The notes under the pieces were generated by a model, which saw only the letters and a list, made by a program, of their open reading frames with translations, made no database searches and was not told where the DNA came from. A stretch of DNA of 38,923 nt from Verrucomicrobiota bacterium (GTDB lineage Bacteria; Verrucomicrobiota; Verrucomicrobiia; Limisphaerales; J093). Made by a program: the position numbers and the translations under genes. Where the stretch lies: NCBI GenBank assembly GCA_016871715.1, contig VHCO01000045.1, positions 1 through 38,923 on the forward strand, written 5' to 3'. Shown here in pieces: positions 19,401 to 27,620 of this stretch. Within the stretch, counting starts at the first letter, position 1. The number at the start of each line of letters is the position of its first letter.

Positions 19401-22400
19401 CAGAACTACATCGCTCCACTGCCGCGGTTAATGCACAGCTACCATTTCGTCATCGGGCTTACCGACGAAGGTCCCGCAGGCGCGCTGACCGGTTGGCGTT
19501 GGCTGGATGGAACGCCCCTGAACCATCAGAATTGGGCCCAAGGTTACCCCCAAGGCTCCGTCCATGCTCTCACCTACTTGGTGAACTTCGCTTTCCATGA
19601 CGGGAACGGGGTGGGGTTCGGCTGGCGAAACCTCATCGAGCAATCCGGCTCTCGACACGGCACCGGCCGACATGACTGGCGCCTCTTTGTGCTTCGCCTG
19701 CCAGGCCAGAAAACCCTCGAGGAACTCGTGGCGCCCTTCGAGAGCGGCACGATGCTCGACCACGTGCGAACCCACCATCGCGAGCGGGTTCGCTACAACG
19801 CCTTCCTGAACCGCTACTGGGATCCGAACCTGGCAACCTGGTTGCGCGTTCAGGCGCCGGCGAACACCCCCCGTGGCATTGTCTCCCTACAGGACAACTA
19901 CTGGGGCACGGACTCGAAGACGCTGATCGACCACCTGATCCTGGATTACTACGACGACTTCACCAGCGCGCGCATCGACTATGGCGAACCGCCCGCGCAG
20001 GGTTATCCGACGACCTACCCGTTCGTGCAGGAGGTCCTCATCAACGGTCAATCCGCGAGAACCGTCCCGGTCCTGGGCGCCGGTCCGGCCCGGTTCCGGA
20101 TCACGTTCAACCGGGACATGGACCCGCAGATCGAGCCGTTCGTCACGTTCGGCCCAAGTGCGCCGTACACGGATTTTCTGGTCGAACCGCGCGATGACAA
20201 TTACCTGCGCCTCGGGAGCGGCTGGCTGGATGCGCGGACCTGGGAAGGTCTATTCTGGATCACGCCGGTGACGGGTGAGGCCTACCATTTGATGCGTATT
20301 TCGGGCGCGGTGGCCGCGGACGACCCGTGGCTGGTCTCGGGCTACGACATCGCCCGGTTCCGCTTCCGCGTGCAGACGATGGGGGTGGCGGCCATGACCC
20401 TGCAAGCCGACGGGCGGGAGGGCGGCATCCTGCTCTCATGGCGCCAGAATGACTACGATCTGCTGGCCGGCTATAACCTCTACCGGGCGGAGACTGTCGA
20501 GGGTCCGTACACACGCCTCAACGCCACCGTCATCCCCCCGGGCGATGAGACCTACCTCGATACCGGCGTGCCCCCGGCGGTGCCCCGGTTCTACAAGTTC
20601 ACCGTACTCACGACCGACTTCAGCGAGTCCGAGTCTTCGAACGTGGCGTCGGCCGCGGCGGTGGACACGATTCCGCCGGTGCTGACTCATGCGGCGGTGA
20701 CCGAGGCTTTGCCGGGCCGGGGTTTGCGGTTGACGGCGATCGTCACCGACAACGTGGCCGTTCAGGAGGTGTCGGCCTATTACCATTACCGGCCCTCGGG
20801 CACAGCCACCTACACGCGCCTGGCCCTGGTGAACCTCGGCGCCAACAACTGGTCAGCCACCGTCCCCGGTAACGCCGTGCAACCCCCAGCCCTCGAGTAC
20901 TACCTCGAGGCCAGCGACGGTCTGAGCAAAGTCCTCAGCGGATCGCCCATCCTGCCGCACGCGGTTCGGGTCAGCGATGTTCCCACGCTCGCGTCGGTGA
21001 CGCCCAACCGGGGCCCCGCCGGCGGCGGCACACCGGTCAGCGTCAGCGGCCATCGGTTCGAGAGTGGATGCAGTGTGCTCTTCGGCAGCGCCCTCGCCGG
21101 GGAGATCACCGTCCTGGCACCGAACCAGTTGACCTGTGTCACCCCACCCCACTTCCCGGCGCAAGTCGATGTGACGATCATCAACCCCGGCGGCAGCCGC
21201 AGCACGCTCCTGAACGGCTACCGGTTCGAGTCGACCGACACCGTGGTTTCGCTGCCGGACACCACCGGCGACTTTGGCACCGAGGTCGAGCTGGCCTTGT
21301 CCGTGGCAAACGTGACCGGGCTGCGTGCCGCCGACGTGACCCTCGCATTCGATCCCCAGGTTCTCACCGCCCAGAACGCCCAGCTCGGCGCGCTCACCGC
21401 CGGTTGGGCACTGGCCGCGAACCTCAACACGCCGGGTCGCATCCAATTGTCGCTAGCCAGCCCCGTCACCGTCAGCGGCAACGGCACCCTAGCCTTGCTG
21501 CGTTTCCAAGTGATCGCGCGGCCGCCCGCCACCTCGGCTCTCACCCTCGAGCGCGCGGTGCTCAACGACGGCGCTATGACCGTCACGCGCAGCGATGGCC
21601 GACTGGCCGTGAGCGGGTTGTTCGCCCTCTCGGGCGCGGTGCGCTACTTCGTCGACGACCGCCCGGTCCCGGGTGTCACCCTTGACCTCGCGGGCGGCAA
21701 CGCGCGGTCGGCGCTGACCGGCCCCGAAGGCCGATTCGCCTTCAGCGAGGTTCCCACCGGCAGCTACAACCTCACGCCGCGCAAAGCCGACCACGCGAAC
21801 GAGATCACCGCTTACGACGCTGCGCTGGTCCTGCAAGCCGCCGCCGGCCTGCTGAACCTCACCGCTGCCCAGGTCCTCGCCGCCGACGTGAACCGCAACG
21901 GGACCGTGTCCGGCATGGACGCCGCCTATATCCTCGAATACGCCGTGGGGCTCATCGCGGGCCCGTTCCCCGGCGCGGGTCGAGTCTGGGATTTCACCCC
22001 GGCCACGCGCAGTTACGCGCTCTTCAATGCCGACCAAACCGGCCAGGACTTCACGGCGGTGCTCATTGGGGATGTGTCCGGGAACTGGGCTCTGCCGGTG
22101 GGCGGGCTGGCCTCGCATGGCCGGGACCTCGAGGGCGTAGGTTCTGCTCCCAGCGCCAACGCACCCGAGCCTGTCGTGGTGGCCGTGGACCAAGGCGTTC
22201 CGTCCGGGGAATCGGCGCCCACCGTGCGCGTGTTGTTGCGTGCCCTCGAACCGCTGGTTTATGGGGCTGACGTGGTGCTGACCTACACGCCCACCGACCG
22301 TGAGGTGGCCGAAGTCCGAGTCGGCAGTCTGGGCCAAGCGCTAGCGCTGGCGGCCAACACCCGCGAGCCCGGAGTCGTGCGCGCGGCCTTGGCGAGCGCA

Positions 22401-22907
22401 GCGCCGGTCGTGGGCAACGGACCGCTCCTGGTCGTGCGGTTCGCCGGTTCGGGGCCGGTCGCCGGCACCGTCGCACGCGTGCGCCTCAATGAAGACCAGA
22501 TCGCCGCCGCCTTGCACCTCGATCTGGCGTCCTTCGACACCGACGGCGACGGGTTGATCGATGCGGACGAACTCGACGTGTTCCGAACCGACCCCGGGCA
22601 AAGCGACACGGATAGCGACCGCTCGAGCGACGGTGACGAAGCGCGCGCGGGGACGAATCCGTTGGCGGCCGAGTCCGTGTTGGCGATCCGGTCCGTGACC
22701 CCACAGAGCCCACGGGGCTGGCACATCGAGTGGCAGTCCGTGCCGGGCAAGCGCTATCAACTCGAGTATCGCGATGGCTTAGAGGGTCCGACTTGGCACG
22801 CGGCCGGCTCTCCCCAGATGGCCGGCGCGGAACGTACCGCCATCACGGACGACACCGCGCCGTCTTCCGGCTCGCGTTACTACCGGGTGCGGTTGGTGAC
22901 GCCGTAG
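16431..22907 (+). CDS. Giant secreted subtilisin-like (S8) protease with lectin, IPT, cohesin- and dockerin-like modules
   Basis: 2158 residues from the ATG at 16431. A hydrophobic segment at about 62-82 acts as signal. A propeptide region follows (about 120-250), then the S8 domain (about 280-560) with triad D310 (VIDSGID), H369 (HGTHVAG) and S531 (GTSMTSP). Further modules, recognised by pattern: a C-type-lectin-like domain (about 943-1091, GGHLASVPDAATETWL ... LNHQNW), fibronectin-type segments (about 1325-1510), an IPT/TIG domain (about 1519-1600), a cohesin-like domain (about 1602-1720), a dockerin-like pair (about 1787-1844, VNRNGTVSGMDAAYI), a second cohesin-like domain (about 1912-2024), and a calcium-binding thrombospondin-3-like stretch (DTDGDGLIDADE) before a C-terminal beta domain. 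It probably degrades proteins or glycoproteins outside the cell. It lies downstream of the sensor/regulator pair. Confidence 0.92.
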   Translation: MTGHTYPAQRTPTSPTWRASVLGPQDRLPPGQVRGAGLLPARPQARRPSDGRGRGLAVGLVWGRFLALTGLGLATVLGLAVEVESVGPATASGFAGEANAGAAAIEAHPLPELLARDRTPPSRGQPASGGGVVPGQVLVKLRKGSATALALHRARDGGRTGLATLRATTPLGPVLTRHDAQDLEAIFSVRGPNVALARATSAIEERAYAQKRQELERWYRLRVAPEADVGALAEELRGEPDVECVEPSYEWRLAGTIPPPISGLPDGTTDPDYDKQWHHTNAKIAKAWNFLKESGVHPGGSPDVVVAVIDSGIDYHHEDLVGNLWTNPREIPANGVDDDGNGFVDDVYGCSVVSDPRSHGGDPVDYHGHGTHVAGIIAAQGYNHLGGVGVAFNSKIMAIRAAQYSGVLTTDDIAEGVIYAVDQGAEVINMSFGGYQYSQVMTDTLAAALSRAILVAAAGNDSLPADGAPHYPAALPWVLGVEASTPEDKLAWFSNADTQRDTRFEYEIRAPGVSIYSTLPGQAYAAWSGTSMTSPVVSGIAALMRAFFWQREVYSSRFLMGSIAASCHGGVVDAYLALTEPPTPGVSLLENWLFDSKAIATGNDADGRADSGETLHLAVELINRAGLSSNVVATLRAQAPGAALPDPYIALLTDTVDFGSIGPFATADNGFVYDHQGVIVGAQRPFVFRVDPNCPNDHVIPFVLTITFRDGWNPDNPDLYTRVSRFEYVVQRGKNLPRVISQDMTLTADEFWMVGGPVLVEPAATLTIAPGTLVQWGAISDDPYNPGPQSGYIIVRGRLLAQGTVANPVTLFPSYLVAGQTTTITADQGGVVDLQYAKIRNPALTGVRSLDHCYLDWDSYGATVSATEVSHSIFHRLRGGPPYLEADRFVTCLFDASWMPPKPQAQMYNCTVLQDEESPLRIKPPCTLRVDLTTQFPDRKPRFLELRQAGGFTYALMPLEWPSLDVAELIANYYGGHLASVPDAATETWLQNYIAPLPRLMHSYHFVIGLTDEGPAGALTGWRWLDGTPLNHQNWAQGYPQGSVHALTYLVNFAFHDGNGVGFGWRNLIEQSGSRHGTGRHDWRLFVLRLPGQKTLEELVAPFESGTMLDHVRTHHRERVRYNAFLNRYWDPNLATWLRVQAPANTPRGIVSLQDNYWGTDSKTLIDHLILDYYDDFTSARIDYGEPPAQGYPTTYPFVQEVLINGQSARTVPVLGAGPARFRITFNRDMDPQIEPFVTFGPSAPYTDFLVEPRDDNYLRLGSGWLDARTWEGLFWITPVTGEAYHLMRISGAVAADDPWLVSGYDIARFRFRVQTMGVAAMTLQADGREGGILLSWRQNDYDLLAGYNLYRAETVEGPYTRLNATVIPPGDETYLDTGVPPAVPRFYKFTVLTTDFSESESSNVASAAAVDTIPPVLTHAAVTEALPGRGLRLTAIVTDNVAVQEVSAYYHYRPSGTATYTRLALVNLGANNWSATVPGNAVQPPALEYYLEASDGLSKVLSGSPILPHAVRVSDVPTLASVTPNRGPAGGGTPVSVSGHRFESGCSVLFGSALAGEITVLAPNQLTCVTPPHFPAQVDVTIINPGGSRSTLLNGYRFESTDTVVSLPDTTGDFGTEVELALSVANVTGLRAADVTLAFDPQVLTAQNAQLGALTAGWALAANLNTPGRIQLSLASPVTVSGNGTLALLRFQVIARPPATSALTLERAVLNDGAMTVTRSDGRLAVSGLFALSGAVRYFVDDRPVPGVTLDLAGGNARSALTGPEGRFAFSEVPTGSYNLTPRKADHANEITAYDAALVLQAAAGLLNLTAAQVLAADVNRNGTVSGMDAAYILEYAVGLIAGPFPGAGRVWDFTPATRSYALFNADQTGQDFTAVLIGDVSGNWALPVGGLASHGRDLEGVGSAPSANAPEPVVVAVDQGVPSGESAPTVRVLLRALEPLVYGADVVLTYTPTDREVAEVRVGSLGQALALAANTREPGVVRAALASAAPVVGNGPLLVVRFAGSGPVAGTVARVRLNEDQIAAALHLDLASFDTDGDGLIDADELDVFRTDPGQSDTDSDRSSDGDEARAGTNPLAAESVLAIRSVTPQSPRGWHIEWQSVPGKRYQLEYRDGLEGPTWHAAGSPQMAGAERTAITDDTAPSSGSRYYRVRLVTP

Positions 22908-22926
22908 GACCTCGCAAAAGCCCCTT

Positions 22927-23078
22927 TACTGATGAGAGGTCGGGATAGACGACGCCTTGCAGGTAGGGCGCGCAGTCCTTTGCGCGCCGTAAACCGCTGT
23001 GGACACAGGAAGCCGCGGCGCGCAGAGGACTGCGCGCCCTACCGCCGAGTCGTAGTCCATCTCGGTGACTCATCAGTA
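22927..23078. repeat. Palindromic repeat element with terminal inverted repeats
   Basis: The element begins TACTGATGAG and ends with its exact complement CTCATCAGTA. Inside are long arms at 22962-22989 and 23016-23043, 28 nt each with one mismatch, around a 26-nt loop. Each arm carries the core GGTAGGGCGCGCAGTCC and is itself partly palindromic. It starts 20 bp after the protease stop codon and abuts a truncated gene at 23116. As RNA it would fold into a long hairpin and could end transcription from both sides. It resembles a non-autonomous mobile repeat; no coding capacity is seen. Confidence 0.85.
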
Positions 23079-23115
23079 TGGTTGTCGACGGCGCTGGGCG
23101 CCGAACAGATGCTCG

Positions 23116-23277
23116 ATTGAAGAAGGACGGGGCGGGTGACACGACAAGCTCGCCGTCCCAGAGTTCGGTGGGCTGATTGCTTTCCGGCAACTCGGCCGCC
23201 AACTCAGCGAAGGTCCAGCGGCGCGGTTCCGCCCGCCGACCCCGGCTTCTGGGTTTGGTCGCGATCACTGAGGGCAA
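23116..23277 (-). pseudogene. Uma2-family nuclease, 5' fragment only
   Basis: Reading from a TTG at 23277, about 54 residues match the start of Uma2-type proteins (DUF820, PD-(D/E)XK nuclease fold): WTFAELAAELPESNQPTELW followed by DGELVVSPAPSFFN. The family normally has about 190 residues with the catalytic Asp and Glu-x-Lys later in the chain. Here the homology stops at about 23116 and the palindromic element begins 38 bp further on, so the catalytic part is gone. It is a remnant and cannot be active. The open frame continues through the repeat as unrelated Arg-rich sequence. Confidence 0.7.
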
Positions 23278-23369
23278 TCAACCGCCTCCCATCCCCGGCG
23301 TCAAGTCTTGGCGCGGCAAGCGACCGTTCAACGGCCAACGCTGCCCGCCTTCAGCCGGCCTGCGCGGAT

Positions 23370-24209
23370 TCAATAGTAATAGGTCGTATCGACGCTCGGG
23401 CCGCCCTTGACGCGGGGTTTGATCTGCGCCTTGGGACGGACCTTGACGCTGCCATCGGCGTGGGCCACCGGTTGGTCGGGCGTGATCGAGAAGGCCCAGA
23501 GCGGCTTGCTCACGTTGCCCGCGTCGAACTGGCCCAGATGCCCGACATCCCACAGCTTGGTGCCCGGCGTATCGCTGATGCGATGGGTGATAAAGGCGCG
23601 GCGGCTGTCGCACTCGCTCGAGGTCGTCGGCCAGGCCGGCTCGTTGTCCTCGGGATTAGAACTCACGCGGCCATCCGGCGCGACGAAGCGCATGGGCGGC
23701 GTAGCGGTGAAGTTGGCGAACCACATGTAAGGCGTGAAGACGTAGCCGGCGGTGGTATCCCAACCGCCGTAGTCGCGGGTGACGCGGTCGGCGAAATTGG
23801 TCATGCTGTAGTAGTTGAGCCAGAGCCGGCCGAAGGATTTGGCCGTGATGGGGCAGATGAGCATCTTGGTCTCCTGCACGTACGTGCCGCGCAGGCTGTT
23901 CACAATGCTGCGGGTGCCGGTCGTGGGCGTGCGATGGTAGTCCGGGCTGATGTCTTCGTGATACGGAAACCGCCCTTGGTTGTCGTCTGCGTACAAAACC
24001 TGGCTCAGGTACTGCTGGCGCAGGTTGTTCACGCACACCGCCCGTTGCCCCGTGTACTTGGACTTCGCCAACGCCGGCAACAGCATCCCCGCCAGGATCG
24101 CAATGATCGCGATCACCACCAGTAACTCGATCAACGTGAAGCCCGCCTCCTCCGCGCACGCCTCCATCCCCATCCGAGGCCGCGCCTCATCAAAAGCCGT
24201 GCATTCCAT
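23370..24209 (-). CDS. Pseudopilin-like protein with prepilin N-methylation leader
   Basis: A 279-residue protein from the ATG at 24209, preceded by GAGG at a good distance. A GTG two codons upstream is also open. Residues 1-23 form an unusually acidic leader ending in EEAG, then FTLIELLVV and a hydrophobic helix; Gly at the cleavage site is canonical. The globular part includes YADDNQGRFPYHEDI and TPYMWFANFTATPP and ends VAHADGSVKVRPKAQIKPRV, the usual late HADGS turn of the family without exact H-X9-DG spacing. It probably enters a pseudopilus-like assembly. It is a single gene, convergent with the protease and divergent from the oxidoreductase at 24505. Confidence 0.9.
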   Translation of the reverse strand: MECTAFDEARPRMGMEACAEEAGFTLIELLVVIAIIAILAGMLLPALAKSKYTGQRAVCVNNLRQQYLSQVLYADDNQGRFPYHEDISPDYHRTPTTGTRSIVNSLRGTYVQETKMLICPITAKSFGRLWLNYYSMTNFADRVTRDYGGWDTTAGYVFTPYMWFANFTATPPMRFVAPDGRVSSNPEDNEPAWPTTSSECDSRRAFITHRISDTPGTKLWDVGHLGQFDAGNVSKPLWAFSITPDQPVAHADGSVKVRPKAQIKPRVKGGPSVDTTYYY

Positions 24210-24215
24210 AGGCAC

Positions 24216-24504
24216 CTCGACGCTTTATCGGTCTGACCTAGTATCGGCAGCTACCTTAGGCCAACCAGCCCGGAACCACAAGCCTGACCAGCTTACGAAT
24301 GCGACCTTGGGATAAACGGCCATTTGAGGGTAGGGCGCGCAGTCCACTGCGCGCCGCCCATCGCTACCATGAAAGCAGCGACGATTTCCCCGGCGTGCAG
24401 GTAGGGCACGCAGTCCACTGCGCGCCCTACCGCCAAAGGGTAGCCGATCGCGGCGATCCCTGCGTCACCAGCTTGAGCGTGCATTTCGGCGCCGGCCCGG
24501 CATC
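24216..24504. promoter_or_regulatory. Divergent intergenic region holding palindromic repeats
   Basis: About 290 bp between divergent genes. The 24329-24431 part is occupied by repeats. The pseudopilin promoter must lie in about 24215-24320. No clear -35/-10 pair is visible. Confidence 0.4.
24329..24431. repeat. Two palindromic repeat units in direct orientation
   Basis: Units at 24329-24356 and 24400-24431 share the core GGTAGGGC(G/A)CGCAGTCCACTGCG. The second is a full palindrome (GGTAGGGCACGCAG, 4-nt loop, then its complement with one mismatch, ending CCCTACC). They belong to the same family as 22962-23043, but here lie as a direct pair between divergent genes, so a simple terminator role does not fit. 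Confidence 0.8.
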
Positions 24505-25797
24505 ATGGCGTCCATGATTACACCGCTCCGGGTCGTGTGCATCGGTTGTGGGTCGCGCGCCCAAACCTACACCCAGCTAGCCATCCGTCGGCCCCATCAA
24601 TTCCAGATCGTGGCGGGCGCAGATCCGGTGCCCGATCGGGTCGAGCGCATCCGGCGCCTAGCCAACCATCCGGAGTTCCAAAGCTTCGATCGCGCCGAGG
24701 CGCTCTTGGCGACACGCCCGGCCGCCGACCTGGCCATCGTCGCCACCCAGGATGAGTTCCACTACGCCCACGCGCGCGGCGCTCTCGAGGCCGGTTACCA
24801 TCTGCTACTCGAGAAACCGATTGCTACCCGCCTCGACCAGGTCCTCGAGATCGAGCGGTTGGCGCAGCGCCAAGACCGGCGGGTGCTGGTCTGTTTCGTG
24901 TTGCGCTTTGCCGCGTTCTATCGCAAGGCCAAGGAGATCATCGACTCGGGCGCGCTCGGGGAGGTCATGTCGATCCAGGCCAGCGAAGGGGTGATGCCGT
25001 GGCACCAGGCGCACTCGTTCGTGCGCGGCCACTGGGCCGTGGTCGCCAAAAGCTCGCCCATGATCCTCTCGAAATGCTGCCACGACACCGACATCGTCCA
25101 TTGGCTCGTCGGGCGCCGGTGCCGGCGCATCGCCAGCTTCGGCTCGCTCGAATGGTTCCGACCCGAACGCGCTCCGGCCAGCGCACCCGCTCGCTGCACG
25201 GACGGTTGTCCGGTGGGCGACACCTGCCCCTACAACGCCCTGCGGTACACGACGGACCAACGGGTGCCGTGGCTCGGGATGGTGTACGATCGCGCGCGCG
25301 ACGCCACAACCGAGGACATCGCGGCTTGGCTGCGCACCAGCCCGTGGGGGCGCTGCGTCTACCGTTGCGACAACGACGCCGTCGATCGCCAGGTGCTCGC
25401 CTTCGAGTTCGAGGGCGGCATCACCGGCACCTTCACCATGACCGCCTTCGAGCATGGCCGTCACCTCGAGGTCTACGGCACCCGCGGCGTGCTCAAATGC
25501 GGCGAGACTTACCGCAACCACTTCGGGGCGCACCTGATCCTCTTCCCCCATGAAGGCGAGCCGGTGCGCTACACGGTGCAGGCCGAGGACGGCGGATACG
25601 AACTGCACGGCGGCGGCGATGCCGGCCTCGTCCATGCGCTCTATGCGGAGATCACCAAACCGCCGGGTGCGCCGCTGGAAGCTGGACTCGACTCGACGGT
25701 GCATAGTCATGTCATGACCTTCGCCGCAGAGACCGCGCGCGTGACCGGCCAAACGGTGGACCTTGGGGTGTACTCCTGGGGGGACTCCCGCTCGTGA
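24505..25797 (+). CDS. Cytoplasmic Gfo/Idh/MocA family oxidoreductase
   Basis: A 430-residue NAD(P)-dependent oxidoreductase with no signal peptide. The Rossmann motif is VVCIGCGSRAQTY. E103-K104-P105 is the family EKP motif. The middle contains a Cys-rich segment, CTDGCPVGDTCPYNALRY, found in one subgroup of the family and perhaps metal-binding. The C-terminal half (FEFEGGITGTFTMTAFEHGRHLEVYGTRGVLKC) is the usual beta-sheet substrate domain. ATG codons at 24505 and 24514 are both possible; neither has a strong ribosome site. It is convergent with the GH20 gene. The substrate is probably a sugar or a sugar-derived acid, not resolvable here. Confidence 0.92.
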   Translation: MASMITPLRVVCIGCGSRAQTYTQLAIRRPHQFQIVAGADPVPDRVERIRRLANHPEFQSFDRAEALLATRPAADLAIVATQDEFHYAHARGALEAGYHLLLEKPIATRLDQVLEIERLAQRQDRRVLVCFVLRFAAFYRKAKEIIDSGALGEVMSIQASEGVMPWHQAHSFVRGHWAVVAKSSPMILSKCCHDTDIVHWLVGRRCRRIASFGSLEWFRPERAPASAPARCTDGCPVGDTCPYNALRYTTDQRVPWLGMVYDRARDATTEDIAAWLRTSPWGRCVYRCDNDAVDRQVLAFEFEGGITGTFTMTAFEHGRHLEVYGTRGVLKCGETYRNHFGAHLILFPHEGEPVRYTVQAEDGGYELHGGGDAGLVHALYAEITKPPGAPLEAGLDSTVHSHVMTFAAETARVTGQTVDLGVYSWGDSRS

Positions 25798-25806
25798 GAG
25801 CTCGAC

Positions 25807-25858
25807 GTACCGCCCACTTCCAAGTCGGCCCGGCCGCCGGTTGGAAAACCGACGGTAC
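25807..25858. terminator. Imperfect hairpin between convergent genes
   Basis: GTACCG at 25807 pairs with CGGTAC at 25853, with further partial pairing inside (GCCGACTT-like and CCGGTTGG-AAAA-CCGACGG). It lies just after the oxidoreductase stop and before the end of the convergent GH20 gene, so a bidirectional terminator is plausible. It could equally be another dispersed palindrome. Confidence 0.4.
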
Positions 25859-25961
25859 ACACAACCGCAGCGCCGACTTTCCAGCGAGGCAGCAGCTCAG
25901 AACGGAGCGCGGGCGTCTCGCCCACGGCGCCGCGCAATCCGAACTCGATCTAGCCCATGGG

Positions 25962-27620
25962 TCAGCGATCCAGCTTGCGATAGTTGACTTCGAGTTGATC
26001 CAGGCGCTGCAAGTGACGCTCGAGGCGCCGCTGGAAATCCGCGTAATCTCGCGCCTCAGCCGGCGACCAAACCACTTCCGCCAAAGCCACCGCACGCGGG
26101 AAGGCAAAATACTCGAGCTCAGCCGGCGTGCGGATGTACTCGGTCCATACGTTGCCCTGGGCACCGAGGATGTGCTGTCGTTGGTCCATCGCTAGGTCGG
26201 CTGGGACCGGCTCGAAGGCATAGACCGTCGGCAGTGGGATGAACCCGCCAATCGACTCCGGCTCGCCCGGCGCGCGCGATTGGGAGTAGTCGAAGTAACA
26301 GTGGGTCGTGGGCGACATGACCACGTCGTGCCCGGCGGTGGCTGCGGCCAGGCCACCCGCCGTGCCGCGCCACGACATGACCGCCGCTCCAGGCGTGAGC
26401 CCCCCCTCGAGAATCTCGTCCCAGCCAATGAGGCGGCGTCCCTTGCTCGCGAGGAACCTCTCGACGCGCCGGTTCAACCAGGTCTGAAGTTCCGCCTCAC
26501 TCCTGAGGCCCTCCGCCTTGATCCGGGCTTGGCACTTGGGACATTCCTTCCATCGATCCCGCGGCGCTTCGTCTCCGCCGATGTGAACGAACGGGCCGGG
26601 GAACACCTCGACGACTTCGGCGAGCACGTCCTGGACAAAGGCCATGGCATCGTCGTTGCCCGGGCAGAGGATGTCGGGCTCGATCCCCCACCGCGTGCGG
26701 ACTTGGAAGGGCCCTCCGCGACACGCGAACTGCGGGTAGGCCGCCAAGGCGCCCAGGAAATGTCCCGGCATCTCGATCTCGGGCACGAGGGTCACGTGGC
26801 GCGTCTGGGCATAGGCCACCAACTCCCGCAACTGCGCTTGCGTGTAGAAGAAGGGCCCGTAGGGCGTGCCGTCGCCTTGCCTACTATTCCCCTTAACAGG
26901 CGACTCCCGCCGCCGGGAACCCACCTCGGTCAGCCGCGGATGTTTGCGAATCTCGATGCGCCAGCCCTGATCGTCGGTCAAGTGGAGCTGCAAACGGTTG
27001 AGCTTGTGCAAGGCCAGCAGATCGACGGCCCGCTCGATGAACTCGACCGGCTGATAATGACGCGCCACATCGATTAGCAGGCCGCGCCAAGGGAAGCGTG
27101 GGTAATCCTCGATCTCGACACAAGGCGCCGTCCAAGCCGTCGGTGGCGCCACCGGTTTGGGGCTGTGGATTGCCGCCGGCAACAACTGGCGCAGGGTCAC
27201 ACCGCCATAGAAAAGCCCTGCCGACGCCGCGGCTCGGATCGTCACACCCTCGCGCCGCACCACCAACCGGTACCCTTCCCGCCCAAGCCGCGACGCCAGC
27301 CCAGGATCTAACTCGATCGAGATTGCCCCGGGCTGGTCCGCCTCCGATCTCACCGGCAAGGGCAGACCCGTCGGGGCACGCAGCGCCTCGGCCAAGTGGT
27401 GGGCTGCGGCTTCCGCACCCGGGCCGGCCGCAATCGCCGTCCGGTCCGTTAACCCGAAGGTGCCCGCCGACACGCTCAGCGAGACCGGTTGCGGCACCAA
27501 CTGCGGCGCAGGAATTCTATCCTCGGCTAGGGCCATGGCGACGACGTTCAGGGACGAGAAGGGGAGGAGCAAGGTCACGACGGGATTCAACCAGGAGAAC
27601 CACGGGGGCGCCGGTTTCAT
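25962..27620 (-). CDS. Secreted GH20 beta-N-acetylhexosaminidase
   Basis: 552 residues from the ATG at 27620, which follows AGGATGA at good distance; the frame stays open to 27695 without a better start. A signal peptide covers about residues 1-32. The GH20b accessory domain (about 40-165) precedes the catalytic barrel (FPWRGLLIDVARHYQPVEFI, LHLTDDQGWRIEI, EIEMPGH). The catalytic pair D350-E351 lies in HIGGDEAP: E is the proton donor, and D positions the substrate acetamido group, which acts as nucleophile. Later motifs (GWDEILEGG, MSWRGT, GAQGNVWTEY) complete the site. It should remove terminal GlcNAc or GalNAc from chitin oligomers or glycoproteins outside the cytoplasm. It stands alone, divergent from radC. 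Confidence 0.95.
   Translation of the reverse strand: MKPAPPWFSWLNPVVTLLLPFSSLNVVAMALAEDRIPAPQLVPQPVSLSVSAGTFGLTDRTAIAAGPGAEAAAHHLAEALRAPTGLPLPVRSEADQPGAISIELDPGLASRLGREGYRLVVRREGVTIRAAASAGLFYGGVTLRQLLPAAIHSPKPVAPPTAWTAPCVEIEDYPRFPWRGLLIDVARHYQPVEFIERAVDLLALHKLNRLQLHLTDDQGWRIEIRKHPRLTEVGSRRRESPVKGNSRQGDGTPYGPFFYTQAQLRELVAYAQTRHVTLVPEIEMPGHFLGALAAYPQFACRGGPFQVRTRWGIEPDILCPGNDDAMAFVQDVLAEVVEVFPGPFVHIGGDEAPRDRWKECPKCQARIKAEGLRSEAELQTWLNRRVERFLASKGRRLIGWDEILEGGLTPGAAVMSWRGTAGGLAAATAGHDVVMSPTTHCYFDYSQSRAPGEPESIGGFIPLPTVYAFEPVPADLAMDQRQHILGAQGNVWTEYIRTPAELEYFAFPRAVALAEVVWSPAEARDYADFQRRLERHLQRLDQLEVNYRKLDR

Noticed and set aside
22929..23076. CTGATGAG at both ends of the palindromic element recalls the hammerhead ribozyme core.
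   Set aside because: The required GAAA core on the other side of stem II and a matching cleavage triplet are not present; the neighbouring bases read GATAGAC and GGACTACGAC. The motif is better explained as a terminal inverted repeat.
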